From assembly GCA_017591395.1 (NCBI GenBank), contig WEDG01004114.1:186001-250000 (forward strand): a stretch of DNA of 64,000 nucleotides. The letters are read 5' to 3'. Shown here piece by piece: positions 35,924 through 46,712 of this stretch; positions within the stretch are counted from its first letter, which is position 1; every line of letters starts with the position of its first letter. This DNA is from Schistocephalus solidus (lineage: Eukaryota > Platyhelminthes > Cestoda > Diphyllobothriidea > Diphyllobothriidae). The position numbers and the translations under genes were made by a program. A model generated the notes under the pieces. It did not search any database. It was not told the origin of the DNA and saw only the letters and a program-made list of their open reading frames with translations.

Positions 35924-36779
35924 CAGAAGCAGAAGATCTGATGGCAGCATCCAAAGGAGCGTTTATCAAAAGAAAACCTGGTCTGGGCAATATATGAAAT
36001 TAAGCAGTTTCGTACCTCTCCAACAGAAACGCAATCTAGGCCGTTGCTTAGCGCAAAGGGCCAGAAAAATTTGCACAGTCAGATAGTATCCAGGAGGAGC
36101 TTGGGATGATCCAGAACCTACTTCGAGAGAATGGATACCCAGATCGGTTTATTACAAAGCATCTTGTCGCAAGACCAGCGAAACTTGCCAAGATTACTGT
36201 GGAATAGAAAACTGTATTCTTTAAAGTGCCCTTTCAAGGGGATGAGGATAGTGAACTACTGAAAAGACGCCTTAACCAAGCCGTTTCACAAACTTTCCCA
36301 GCAGCGAAACTTCATATAGTGATCTCAACCAACCCTTTTTTTACGAGGCGAAGGCAAGGATAGGTTGTCGGCTCAGACCACCTCCCATGTGCATTTACTC
36401 CTTTACTTGCTCCTGTGGAGCAGGTTATATTGGTCGCACGAGTCAGCGCTTATCCAAAAGAATAAAAGAACACATCCCAGCATGGCTGAGCAAAGGGGGA
36501 ATCAAGAGCATAAAAAGCGCCATCCTTGCACATCTTGTTGACACCGGACATAGTGTGGACCCCAGCGAAGCTTTCCATGTAATTTATAAGGTCCCAGAAA
36601 ACTACTCCAAGCGACTGGGCCAACGTCTAATAGCAGCAGCAGATGCGACTGCCATTAGGTTGAAGAAGCCCGTCTTGTGCACACAAAAGAACCTCTTACA
36701 AGTTCCACGCTTAGCTTGGCCAACGGCCGCTGAACTGCATGCATCCCCCACGCCATCTCTGTCCTCCCCCTTCTCCTAG
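35924..36779 (+). pseudogene. Penelope-like retroelement, 3' half (connector and GIY-YIG)
   Basis: Starts after the palm with TWSGQYMKLSSFVPLQQKRN (about 35970-36030) and RARKIC, passes a frameshift into LGMIQNLLRENGYPDRFITK (about 36100-36160), has a stop near 36206, then VPFQGDEDSELLKRRLNQAV. It ends with an open GIY-YIG domain (36387-36779): CSCGAGYIGRTSQRLSKRIK, AHLVDTGHSVD, then a C-terminal tail. The reverse transcriptase palm is missing, so it cannot move alone. It sits exactly between two 217-bp inverted repeats, each with a hammerhead, which matches the LTR-like terminal repeats of PLEs; 5' truncation is typical of the family. Confidence 0.9.
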
Positions 36780-36991
36780 AACGGCTCTACCAATCACTTA
36801 CTGCCACCTATCACACTGTCTCTTATCATCCTCCCCATATGCACATTTCTCAGATAACCCACACAAACGGACGAATATTATCGGTTTCATGTTTTAAATT
36901 TCTACTGCCTTCCAACGTTTCCCTCTATCTGTACTGGCCTGAAGAGAAGTTATCGAAAGCAGCGCGTATGCTCGCCAAGTCATCTTTTGAA
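36775..36991 (+). repeat. PLE right terminal inverted repeat (217 bp)
   Basis: Inverted partner of 35707-35923. It starts at the stop codon of the GIY-YIG frame and ends CATCTTTTGAA. Confidence 0.92.
36931..36980 (+). ncRNA. type I hammerhead ribozyme in PLE right repeat (family B)
   Basis: GTACTGGC, CTGAAGA (36939-36945), stem II GA-AGTTA-TC, GAAA (36955-36958), stem III AGCA (36958-36961)/TGCT (36969-36972), cleavage predicted after C36973, then GCCAAGT. Same strand as the PLE coding sequence. Stem II is only 2 bp, which is the main reservation. Confidence 0.68.
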
Positions 36992-36993
36992 CC

Positions 36994-37060
36994 TACTGAA
37001 GAGCCGAACCCCTCGCAATTTCATCCTGCAATAGCGGTTACATCAGCGAACTACCTATAA
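36994..37060 (+). ncRNA. decayed family-A hammerhead beside the PLE repeat
   Basis: CTACTGAAGAGCCGAACCCC then TCGCAATT... ATCAGCGAAC follows the plus sense of the family-A ribozyme (CACTGAGGAGCCGAACCCC ... ATCGGCGAAAC). GAAA has become GAAC, stem II has a mismatch and stem III is gone. It starts 2-3 bp after the end of the PLE terminal repeat. Confidence 0.55.
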
Positions 37061-37354
37061 GGGCTGTTTAAATAACGCAGTTTCTCTGAGTACGGTTTAA
37101 TCTATTGCCATTTAAAATCATAAAACATTTTACTGAGCTGTCATTAATTGAATATTTCTTAGAAGTTCACTGTCATCCACTCTACCGGTGACTGAAATGT
37201 TAGAGCTGACTTTAAAAGGGTACCGACCTATGAATGTATAGCTTTACGATTCATAGCTGCGAAAAACCGCATCGAGAAAGTTGAGGGGTAGAGATACCTT
37301 GCATGGCTGCCTAACCTTGAATAGGAGCCACCCCACCCACGGATGGTAATTCTT
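37061..37354. other. unassigned spacer
   Basis: Nothing recognised. Confidence 0.3.
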
Positions 37355-37540
37355 AGCGCTAACGTTAACCCTCACATAAAACGGAACTGTCAACTTAATA
37401 TGTACCCTAGCCCTTAAAATTTGCCCAACAGGTAACAAGATAACAACCTCGACCCTTCGCCTAATTGTGACCCTAACGCAAACTTTTACCAAAACCTAAA
37501 AATTAAACCTATCTTTGACCCTCACCTTATTCCTCAACAG
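37355..37540. repeat. diverged CCCTAA-like repeats
   Basis: Degenerate units such as TTAACCCTCACAT, ACCCTAGCCC, GTGACCCTAACGCAAAC. Same type as 21650-21790. Confidence 0.5.
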
Positions 37541-37954
37541 TATTTCTTTGGAAGTTAGCACAACGCCACATGGATTGTGGGTGGTTCTTTTTCCGGTGTC
37601 CTGTTTTTGGGGCCATAGAAGGCATCCTTTTCAGTTGAAGAACTGAGCCCCAAACAGATGAGTCATGCAGCAGGAATAACAGCGAAATATGTGTCTAGGT
37701 TAGATGTGCGGTAGAACCACTGCAGTTCTTTGCTTAGGAAACATATTCCTATTATTATACACCAAGGACCCCCGCGAGTGTCAGACAAAAAGCCGAAAAA
37801 AGCATTTTGAGAAGAAGATGCGGTTGCTTGAACAGGAAACTTATTCATCTTGCGTTTCAGGTTGTCGCTCAAACTGGCCATCAGCAACAGTCACAAGATC
37901 AAACCGGCAGCAGTTGGTGGTCTTAGTCGAGCTTGACTGAAAGCCTTTTGTTGA

Positions 37955-38105
37955 CGAACGCTCACTGAGCGCTAACGGGCCCCCACGTGTCCCGTTCTGC
38001 CTTTGAGCTCACTCCCAAGCCCCGCTAGCAGCCGCACAGTAGTCCGTAGTAGCAGTATAGGCAGATGAACAATGCCGACAAAGACAAGAGAGAAAGTGTT
38101 TCCTT
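37955..38105 (-). repeat. SINE family C tail
   Basis: GAACGCTCACTGAGCGCTAA ... TTTGAGCTCACTCCCAAGCC ... GCCGACAAAGACAAGAGAGA on the plus strand equals the reverse of the SINE tail and ends where the hammerhead would start; the head is missing. Confidence 0.6.
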
Positions 38106-40000
38106 ACATAATGATCCTTCCGATTTCTCTTTAGTTCATCTAAGCAAATTGTCCAAGGTGTCATGGAGTGGGCACCCACTCATTCAACTTGCATTGTTCA
38201 CTCTATGTAATCCGGGAAAGAAATTTTAATAGATTTATGCAAGATGAATGGCTAACTTGTCTTCGTCACACGTCGGAGAAGAGCAGTTGACGGAAGTGGC
38301 AAAAATACGCTTGCCTGTTCACTGAATAGCATCTTCTGAGCCAGCTAGGGAGCATTTATGAAGAAAGTCAGGCATTCAAGTTCACATTTGTGAGAAATGC
38401 GGTGACCTGGGTTTTTTTGCATGGCAGCAGTTCGGCTTGTCTGCTTCTTGTCCGTGAACGGAATCTGGTGTGCAGTTGGGGAATGACATGCAATCAGTCA
38501 GAGAGACATGACCCCAGGGGAAACGATAACACTGGCGGGCAGATATGGGTTTATTTACAATCTTCGGACAACTGCATTATAGTTGCAGATGGCAAAAATG
38601 AAGATGAGATTTGAGGTCACGGAGCAGACGCGCTTTGCCGGCGAACACCCGAATGAAATCGCGCATTCATCTTCCACCAGGGTTTGTAGGTCTGAGCCAA
38701 GGAATTTGGTGCCCGTTATCACACACCCAGAGCTCGATTGGTCATCAATTTGGAACCTGCAAACTGCTCATCCCTTCATCATTCTCTCTGACTGCGTTTA
38801 TTACAAAAACCGCAACTGAACCGAGGCATAAGGACTTCAATCTGAAATATCTGAATGAAATCAGGCGCTCAAATGGCAGACCGTGATTCGCGACACAAAA
38901 GAATGACAATAAATAATGACTGCATAATTTCTTTCAGAAATGTTAATCACCAATTGTCGTATAGGGTGTATTGAGAGAAGAATTGGTAGCCGTATTTGGA
39001 AACCTTCAGCAGCAGTATATTTTCCCATATAAAGACAGTGAAATACGCAGCGAAAATTCGTGGGGGGAATGCGATAGCACCCTATCAAGAACTGTGCACC
39101 TGAGTCGTACTATAACGCTCTATTTAGGCAGCAAAACAGTTTCATTTGTGAAGGAAAGGGCGAATCACACTGCAGAGCACTCATCCAATCAGAATGCACT
39201 TTAGGCGGCCAATGACCATCCAGCTGTGCTTGATAAACTCGTTTGCACTTCTGCAATCCAATCACAGTAATATCCTTCTGAAAGCTACACTGCGCTGGAA
39301 CAATTTAGGGAGATTTTCTTTAAAAAGAGAAATTCAAACGGCAGGTTATGCATGAAAAGTTAGTTTGCATTGATAATTTCCTTCTTATTTACCTTTGCTG
39401 ATGAAAGCGACATTCAGTGCAGGCTTAACTAGATTATTTAAATTGATCATCTTGGACATTTCATGTTTTATAGAGGGAGATATGTTTAGTAAAGCGATGA
39501 GATTCAACCGACACAAGGCCAATTTTTATCCTTTTAAAGATAATTACGCGGTGCCATCCAACCTGATTCAAATATTAACCTTCTGATATCTAAGGTCATT
39601 GTAGGTTTTAGAGATAGGGCAAACATTAAAAAATGTGATATGCATTTAAGTACCAATAATCAAAGGTACTTACTCTTTAGGAAACTTGAGAAGTCCTTAT
39701 GTAGACGCAATCCAGGAAGTGGTTTGCTCAAATGTTTCACATCTCTACCACAAGTTTTTGTCAGCTGAATTTTTGCACAATCAAATTTAAAAATTCAAAT
39801 TTTTCTTGAGTCTTTCAGAACACACCTTTGCAACAATATTTCAGTCTTTAACTCTATGCTATTTATTTTTAAAAAAAGTGTCTAAAACATTTTGCAGGCC
39901 ATCTATACTAGCCCGAAAGATAAAAATGCGAAATACTGTAGATAAATATCTGCCATATAGCTAAGGAAACGTGTTCTTCCTGTGAAGGTGAATCCTGAAG
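38106..40000. other. unassigned region upstream of the receptor gene
   Basis: Several frames of 60-90 codons in 38390-39200 overlap in multiple phases and show no motifs. 5' UTR exons and the promoter of the receptor would be expected here, but I cannot locate them. Confidence 0.3.
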
Positions 40001-41152
40001 ATGCCAGCAAACCTTCTGTTGGCAGTGTTCCTCAGTCTTCTCATTCGACGTGTGCTTGGAGTTTCAAAGTCTGCAACGCATCAATGGCCAACTTCTTCTC
40101 TGACAAAGGTCTACAACCTGAGCCGCACAATCAATGACAATTTTGAGTCCTACTCTGAGTTTTCACTCTACTACTTCCCCAATGTTATGCAGTTTGACCG
40201 GTATTTCACCCTTGTGCTCTTCATCATCGGCTTCCCTGGTAACTTCATTTCTTTTTTTGTGTGGTCTAACCGGCGCATGTATCATGGAAACTCAGCCGCC
40301 GTCTATTTGGCAGCTCTATCTCTTAACGATACGATTGTCCTGGCCATCGCTTTGTTTCGTGATCTCACCAAGAACTGGGGCGTACACTACACACCTACCC
40401 CGGGGTCCTGTGAGACCCTGGAGTTAATAAATCTCACTACACAGTACTCCTCTCCGCTGTTCGTGCTGGCCTTCACGGTTGAGCGATGGCTGGCCATCTG
40501 CGAGCCATTCTTGGTGAGCCGAATCTGTTCTGTGCGCCGGGCTCTCTACGTCTGCATTGGTATCAGCACATTCACTCTTCTTGTATGTTCCCCAAACACC
40601 TATCTCATAATGACCACAGAAAATGGCTGCGAAGCCAGAAATGAGAGCGTTTTCTACTTCACGACAACACTAGAGATCATTTATTCTCTATGCGCACCAC
40701 TTCTGGTACTGACATTTAACTGCCTGGTGATTAATGAAATGGCAAAAATACAAAAGTCAAGGGGCAAACTGAGGACTGTTGCCGGCTTTGGTAACAAAAC
40801 ACACTTTGGAGCCTGTCTGAGGTCCTGCATGCTGGGAATTTTCAAGATCAAGCGGCGAGGACATTTGCAAAGCATTGTTGACCGACCAAGCAACGGCACA
40901 CTGGAGACGACCGGTCTTACCGCCAGGACACAGGGCAGCGTCACTGTGAAGGTACCTGTTAGCCCTCGAAGGAAACAGTCTGAAGCAAAGAACGCAGCCC
41001 GAGCGACCGACTCCCCAAAGTTCAAATCAACAACTATAATGCTACTGGTAGTCAGTTTCTATGTCATTATTGCGACTCTGCTGGGTGGTGTCATGTACCT
41101 GCTGGAGACCAAAGTAAACCTGGATGCCTATGCTGATTCGACAATGCTTGAG
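40001..41152 (+). CDS. class A GPCR, exon 1 (signal peptide, TM1-TM6)
   Basis: Seven-transmembrane receptor of the rhodopsin class, acting at the plasma membrane and probably coupling a neuropeptide or other extracellular ligand to G proteins. The ligand is not readable from sequence. Visible: hydrophobic N-terminal signal (residues 1-22); sequons N39, N144 and N214; TM1 with GN (80-81); TM2 with LSLND (106-110, D at the sodium-site position); TM3 with C137 and ERW (161-163) in place of DRY; TM4 180-204 without the usual W; partner cysteine C210; TM5 with P233; a basic intracellular loop 3 of about 95 residues; TM6 343-368 lacking the CWxP motif. The exon ends at E384 before GTGAGT (41153), phase 0; read-through hits a stop three codons later, so TM7 must come from another exon. 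ATG 40001 is chosen because it starts the signal peptide. Resembles divergent flatworm neuropeptide-type receptors; subfamily uncertain. Confidence 0.92.
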
Positions 41153-41922
41153 GTGAGTGGTTAAATAAAGGTCGTAGAGTTTGAAAACTAATGAATTCGT
41201 CGAGTCCCATGCGATTTTTTAGCTTCTACAAAATCCGTCATAACAAGAAATTGAAATCGAGTCATATATGTTTATGAAGGAAGGATTTAGCTGCAGTCTT
41301 CAAGGTATAGAAGGCAAACCTTAAGCTGTTAGCCAAAAACCATGGAATTTTAGAAACCAAATGCACTCTACACACCTTAAGGTAAGCCGCTTACGACCCA
41401 AAGGAGGAGTTTGCAGAAATACCTTCAGCCCGATTTTCGGATGGTATCCGTTATATTTAAAAGTCAGTATAATGTAATCCTTGCAGAAACGTACTAACCA
41501 TCAGGCTCAATTGTGTGCCCTTGAAGACTGTAACTGTCGAAATAGTGTCAAACGTCCGGTTATATCCACGAAAGCGAAAGTTATAGAATTAAATATGCGT
41601 TTAGAAGAAGCTGCTTTTTTTGCTAACCAATAGTTGCTTATTTGAGTGGCCATTAGACTTGGCTGTTTAAACCTGGTAAGAAGAAATACATAAGGACATA
41701 GAAACTGGGTATGAATCACTGGTTTGTACTTTAGTCCTCCAAATACGGTTTTCTCTGGTCTTCAAAATGGGCACACGGAATGAAGCGTTAGTAAAAGTCC
41801 TTTTGCGGAATGCTTTAATGGTAAGCAGGTGGCTCTGCTTAAAAGATAAAATGTGATCGCTGGTGTAGGTGAACATCTAAGAATTTGGACATGCGAGTAG
41901 GTGGACAGGGGAATGCAAAGCA

Positions 41923-41964
<42 letters not shown>

Positions 41965-44900
41965 GTTTAAGCTTCTTGCTATATGCCTGCCTAAATTTCA
42001 TTATTTTCATATGCAGCCCTCTAGAGACTAGCAGAATCGAAAACGATCAGACACCCCATGAGCGAGTGCTATCTAGGCAGTAATCGGATTCAGGTTCTGA
42101 AATAGTTTTTGTCTCGAGCGATTTATTCTGACTGATTTGTCCACCCTTTTGGTTATTCTTTTGTCTGACAGGTAATCAGTCTCGGAAACCCGCCTGCCTC
42201 TTTGCTATGTTATGGAGAGGCTGAACAAAGTCATTGTCCTTGCAGTGTTCTTAGCACCTAGGAATCTCAGAAACAAATTAACTGCAAGACCTGACTGCTT
42301 TCGAGCAATTTTGAATTTGTAGCCGAAAATATGCACAAGTAGAAAAGACGGGAGTTTGATAAAAGTGCGATATTTTATAAATTTATACAAGCCAAGTACC
42401 AAAGATAGCCCGAACCATATGCATAAATGTACTTCAAAGGAGTGACGGAGAAGAATAAACAGGTACCCTCGAATAAGTAGTTTGGTACATATAACTTATT
42501 TTATTCGTAATCGGCAGCTAATACGTCATCGGTAGGTACTCAGAATACTTTGCGCATGCATATTTTGTTGTCTCTCTTCCTTTCTATTATTGAGCGAACA
42601 CACATAATTTTCGAATATATGTACAGCTTTGTTAAGTTTTTAACTTGGTTGAATACCTGAAACTGTAAGGTTCTTACACATTTTTATGCCATTATACTAT
42701 TGTGATATGCCGTTGGGATATATGAACTCTACCTTGTTCACATTCCTTAAAATGACAAGAGAAACGTTCATCTCTAAAGTAACCGCCTTCATTTGTTACT
42801 TGATTTTTCTTTTAAGGTGCGTTCATAATTAAACAGCACCGATTGTATTATTGTGTGTATAACAGTAGTATATCATACTGTAATCTCATAATATAATAAT
42901 AGTACTGTACATATCATACTTTATTTTTTTAAAAATACCCAGCAGACGATACTGTGCTGTATTTTACCTCAAAGGTTTACTTTGTTTTAAATCCATATTT
43001 ATAAACCTGACTTAAACATGGATTAAATGGGTCTTAGAGCATGTTTTTGTTCATATTTAGGTTATGAAATCTATAAATAAGCATTCCACAAGCTCTTAAA
43101 AATATTCGCTGTCGTTGCATAATAAACGCGTTTTGTCTTAGTAAATCAATGAGTCCTGTCCCAGACTTCGTAAGTAGGCCAGAAGCATTGGAACAACTGA
43201 CATAGCTCCACAATCTTGGAAACGTATATTGAGCGTTAAGATCAATAACAGCGCAATGATTTCCCACCACATTAATAATCTATATCAACTACTGTAAATA
43301 TGTACACAGGCTTGGTCTTGAATTAGAAAGTCAAAAAGTTGATCATGTGACCATAAAACAGTTAAAATAAGCGACCTAGTTGCTTATGAAGTAAGATATT
43401 GTTATGCAGAGTCAGAAAATATTATGTCATGCCTCATTTCGGGCAAGATCAAAGGTGCTTCGGCCAAATGTTCCGAAGTTAGACCTTAAACTGCGGAAAT
43501 TTTATGTTTACATAACTTACAGTGCATTAAGGGCATAGCTTAGACCAAATGATGCAAGAGTTAGTACTTTACATTGCGCAAAACCTGACGTAACAGCTGC
43601 CAAGTTGGGACGCTGAAGAAGGAGTTGGAATTGAAATTGCAAGTGTTAAAAAGATTACCATGTAAGTGTGCACTTGGAATGATTAAATATTTCTTCATCA
43701 TTAGTGTTCAAAATTATGATTATGTTAACCATTATGCCTCCTATTACCTTGACTTAAAGTCAATTGATAATAATTGTGCAGTTAAAATTAGCATTTGAGT
43801 TCAATTTAGGTTTACTTTTAGGTTTCGGTTTAGAGTTGAGGTGGGGTTAAGATTATAATGTAGTTGAGAATCACCTTAAAGATCATCTTTGTCTAAAGAT
43901 TAAGGATTGAATACGCAAATGAGACAAATTCCTGAGATGTAACTCAATTCCGTCCGTATTAACGATAGTCTCTATTCACGCTTCTTCACCGATAGCATTT
44001 TAGTGTAAGTCCCTAATGTCCATCTTTATGAAATGTGATTGTCGTTTGTTCTTTGCTACTGGATTATATGTCGAAATCACGGTTCTGAAACATAAATGAA
44101 ATTCTAAGCCTCTGTCCGCTTAAAAACAAATAGTTGCAGTAGAAGTTCATTGACAAACAAAGCGGCTGTTGTGACCTAGTCGGAAAGAAAGTTCCACCCG
44201 CATGTCTGTTCGTCTCCAACAATTTGATTTAAGCTGCTTGGTTGATTTAATTCCATCATCAACTTTTCAATTCAGAGAAAAAGGTAACCTATTCATGTTA
44301 AAACGTAGTCAACTATGTTGGGTATAACATGCTTATCGTAAAAGTTAACAGGTAAATATATATTATCCTGAAAAGGGTGCTCAGAGATGAGGTCGCCGAA
44401 CAGGCTTGTCCGTTGGCATCTTGGAGATCAACCTATTGTTTTCGCAGGCAACCAATCAGGATGCAGAAAGAAAGATAAAAAGGGACTGTGATTAAACTCT
44501 CCGTCACCAGTCCGCCACAGTCATGCCCAGCTTTGAATCACATTGTCATTGCAGGCTCCATAGTAATTATTGGTGCTCCTTCCTGTTTCATTTTTGGTCA
44601 CTATGCAAAAGCCTTCGATGGGCTTAGATTGAGACAGAAGTTGCAGCAGGACGCATATATGACGTAAAACAAATAGTGAACGCCCATCCAGGGTGTATAC
44701 GAGTTTATTCCGAAACATTATGTAATGTAACGAGATTAATAAAAGCAATTGAGTGGTGAATGCCATTTATGAAAAGAATAAGAAGGATAAACAGGCATTT
44801 GCCGCTAAGAATATTTTCGAAGCCCATACGGCTGTGTTTAAAATTAATTTTTCAGAATGCTGTTTATACTAGTGCATTCACATTTCGGGATTCGCAAAAT

Positions 44901-45994
44901 TTTCCTTGTGCGCCAATTAATTTATATACACAATTTTTTTACAGACCTCCGATTTCAAAAAATCCAAAAAATATTTCTGGTGAATGCGTGAAGTAATTTT
45001 TTAACTTTTCATGCTTTTAAAGCACCCCAATGTTTGACATGTGCATAGGTATTTCCACACTCTATGTTCCTTTTTCCTTGTTAGCCCACGTGCAGAGTTT
45101 TACAAAAAAGTATTTTCTACGCGGCGTTACATACTTCTGAAATAACTGAATACCTACGTACACTACGTACATTTTTTCGTTATTTTATTGAATGTTACCT
45201 TCGTTGTATGCTTTCTTTGACATATTAAATTTGACTAGACATCTTGCGTACATGACAAAATTGCCTGTAAGTAAGTATAAAGTCCCATTCCTACTCTGAG
45301 TGCAAAATACAACAGCAGCAAATGAATTCAATGCGCAAGAATGACAATATTCATCAAACGGCATTATATCCTATATTTGCGTCAACAATTTATTGATTTT
45401 ATTTGGTAAATATTTGTGTGACCTATAAATGAAATTAAAAGGGTTTCAGCAGAATTATTTGGAATAAATCTATTGTATGAATTCTAGAAATAATCATTTT
45501 TTGTGAGTCAAATCATGCATTCACCTTTCATCCTGACTCACGAGGGATTCTTGAACACAACCCCGTGGATGCTGGAGGTGCTACTTCATAGTCGGCTATT
45601 AATTGCTAAGAGATTAATGTTAATGAGTGGAGACTAAGGTTTAAAGTCAGCCTGTGGCGCCTTTCAATGGAGGTCTTCAAACATATGAGGATTGGACGCA
45701 AGGTTGAATTATCGGTTAACGCCCTCACAGCTACACTAACAGGCTCGTGTCAATTCGGTAGAGAGGGGTTTTTCAGCCATATTTGTGTATTGGAGGGAAT
45801 ATGGTCAATTAAATTTGTTGATTCGACGAGACGTTCTATAGCCGAAGCAGGTGACCACATGGTGCCCAGCAGACAATAGTCAACAGTTGTTTTATCAAGA
45901 AAGATAGAAACACTGGATAAGCCTTGTCTAGCTCATCTTTGGCAGCTCAGTGCTTGAATTAGAGGCAATGGGTGACTGAGTAGTTAGATTACAG
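41153..45994 (+). other. GPCR intron 1
   Basis: GT...AG intron of about 4.8 kb. It includes an (AT)n tract at 41924-41963 and TTAGGG-like sequence near 43800-43860. No other gene is supported on either strand. Confidence 0.65.
41924..41963. repeat. (AT)n microsatellite
   Basis: Uninterrupted AT run inside GPCR intron 1. Confidence 0.98.
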
Positions 45995-46102
45995 AATTTA
46001 TCCTTTGTCACTAGGCGTATGTGTTGCGACATGATAGAAGTATTGACTGACTTTGCTGATGGCATTACATACATGGATATTGGAGGTCTAGAATTCACGC
46101 CC
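45995..46102 (+). CDS. class A GPCR, probable exon 2 (extracellular loop 3)
   Basis: Open for exactly 36 codons between an acceptor (TTAGATTACAG, ending 45994) and a strong donor (GTAAGT, 46103). Phase 0 at both ends, so it keeps frame with exon 1 and exon 3. It encodes NLSFVTRRMCCDMIEVLTDF then ADGITYMDIGGLEFTP, predicted to extend the loop between TM6 and TM7. The alternative acceptor at CACTAG gives a stop. Because both ends are phase 0 it could be skipped without a frameshift, so alternative splicing is possible. Confidence 0.62.
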
Positions 46103-46199
46103 GTAAGTGGAATTCTATTTTTGTTTACATTCTTGAAACAGTTTTCCGAAACTTTTTATCAGGGAAACACTCTAACGGACATTGTTTATGCTATTTAAG
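46103..46199 (+). other. GPCR intron 2
   Basis: Short GTAAGT...TTTAAG intron of 97 bp. An alternative in-phase acceptor ending at 46244 is also possible. Confidence 0.5.
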
Positions 46200-46712
46200 T
46201 TTGGAAGCAATCCGGGTTCACGAAGGGCACTTCACATCCGCGAGATAAAGACAGTGTTCGACGAGCTGGCCCTCTCACACTTCGCCCTGGGTTTCGTTTT
46301 GTACTTCTCCAGCGGCCGTAACTTCCGCGACGGTGTACGCCGTTTCTTCCAAGCGCTGCCCTGCTGTTGGCGCTCTCAGGCGACCGACAGCCAGTGGGGT
46401 CCCAATTCCACCACATCAGGGGACATTCGTCGCAACTCAGTCCAGCGAAACGTCTCGCTGGCGACCAACGTCTCCCTTGCTGCTGACAATGCTGTGCATA
46501 GCAGAGAGAAGAACGAAGCCAGGCCAGCTAGACGCAGCGCTCCGGTGACTAAGACCTACCGTCAGATCCGACTACGATTGCCGGGCGGCAAACGAGAAAA
46601 GAAGGAGGACTTTCCCGGCCTGCAGGACTGTGGCCGGCGCGGATGTCGTCCTCCCTCACGGTTGGATATGCTTACCCACAAGGGCGACTTTAATCAGCGG
46701 CAGGACGTGTAA
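46200..46712 (+). CDS. class A GPCR, exon 3 (TM7, helix 8, C-terminal tail)
   Basis: The frame reads VFDELALSHFALGFVLYFSS then GRNFRDGVRRFF and a CC pair: TM7, helix 8 and a likely palmitoylation site. GFVLY stands where NPxxY is expected, a variant similar to the NFLIY of FMRFamide-type receptors. The tail of about 120 residues is Ser/Thr- and Arg-rich with two NVSLA repeats. The acceptor is placed after TATTTAAG (46199) because it is the first phase-0 acceptor after the upstream in-frame stop (46173) and has a T-rich tract. The assembled protein is about 590 residues. No AATAAA is obvious within the next kilobase. Confidence 0.85.
   Translation, partial: FGSNPGSRRALHIREIKTVFDELALSHFALGFVLYFSSGRNFRDGVRRFFQALPCCWRSQATDSQWGPNSTTSGDIRRNSVQRNVSLATNVSLAADNAVHSREKNEARPARRSAPVTKTYRQIRLRLPGGKREKKEDFPGLQDCGRRGCRPPSRLDMLTHKGDFNQRQDV

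Noticed and set aside
43608..43650. CTGAAGA followed by GAAA on the plus strand
   Set aside because: The 13 nt between them do not form stem II and no flanking stems pair; chance match in AT-rich intron sequence.
46195..46548. Extra frames on both strands over GPCR exon 3
   Set aside because: Shadows of the real exon, which carries TM7 and helix 8 in a different phase.
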